A DNA stretch of 64,000 nucleotides, taken from contig NZ_LWKZ01000029.1 in the NCBI RefSeq assembly GCF_001905005.1, forward strand, positions 1 through 64,000, written 5' to 3'. Positions 61,271 to 64,000 of the stretch are shown one piece after another (position 1 is the first letter of the stretch; each line of letters starts with the position of its first letter). Origin of the DNA: Streptomyces sp. CB02923 (lineage in GTDB: Bacteria > Actinomycetota > Actinomycetes > Streptomycetales > Streptomycetaceae). The translations under genes were made by a program, and so were the position numbers. The notes below the pieces were generated by a model that worked only from the letters and a program-made list of their open reading frames with translations, was not told where the DNA came from and searched no databases.

Positions 61271-64000
<2,730 letters not shown>

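Overview
The window looks like a chromosomal segment from Streptomyces or a very close relative. GC is very high with GC-biased third codon positions, and GTG starts are frequent. There are several actinobacterial signatures: a DUF1707-type protein, a DUF6247-like protein, an LCP-family protein, a secreted CBM2-FnIII-GH18 chitinase with a DasR-like operator, an iron-box sequence, and streptomycete-type secY-adk-map-infA and S10/spc/str ribosomal operons. Most genes lie on the minus strand. No rRNA, tRNA or CRISPR array was seen.

Layout. 1-370: a short element bounded by a perfect 32-bp inverted repeat. 520-6976 (+): an OmpR-type two-component system, then an LCP-family cell-wall ligase, an FtsW/RodA-family glycosyltransferase and a SAM methyltransferase. 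7001-8085 (-): a Cys-rich membrane protein and a DUF6247/toxin-like pair whose second gene is frameshifted. 8201-12269: the t6A tRNA-modification genes tsaD, rimI, tsaB and tsaE, interrupted by a degenerate L,D-transpeptidase-like protein and a 65-aa ORF under an iron box. 12394-14682: a chitinase with its own dre-like operator and terminator, set between tsaE and an alpha/beta hydrolase. 15082-24074: hydrolase, alr, nnrD, acpS, glmS, coaA (+) and glmM, which together cover cell-wall precursor and CoA/ACP supply. 24217-25208: rpsI and rplM. 25414-30114: a GT87-like membrane glycosyltransferase, an ABC-F ATPase, a membrane-anchored protein of unknown function, and truA.

30188-46647 is the large ribosomal block, transcribed right to left: S10 genes (rpsJ to rpsQ), spc genes (rplN to rplO), a terminator, then secY-adk, a second terminator, then map, infA, rpmJ, rpsM, rpsK, rpoA and rplQ. 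55655-60008 holds the str genes rpsL, fusA and tuf plus rpsG, with a DUF1707 protein and the 3' two thirds of rpoC beyond them. The S10 and str leaders share an almost identical ~25-nt hairpin just before the first gene, which suggests shared post-transcriptional control.

The accessory part is 47080-54995, between the S10 and str blocks. It has a HicA/HicB-like pair (-), then a plus-strand set of an MFS exporter, a fusion of a P-loop kinase-like domain with a nucleotidyltransferase, and an overlapping Fe(II)/2-oxoglutarate dioxygenase, followed by a winged-helix protein. Exporter plus activating enzyme plus oxygenase resembles a very small biosynthetic or self-resistance cassette. I cannot match it to a described pathway, and it is the best candidate here for an undescribed system. 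panD (55026-55451) follows it.

Limits: domain calls come from motifs read by eye, without database searches. Start codons were chosen from Shine-Dalgarno sites, overlaps and known family N-termini.
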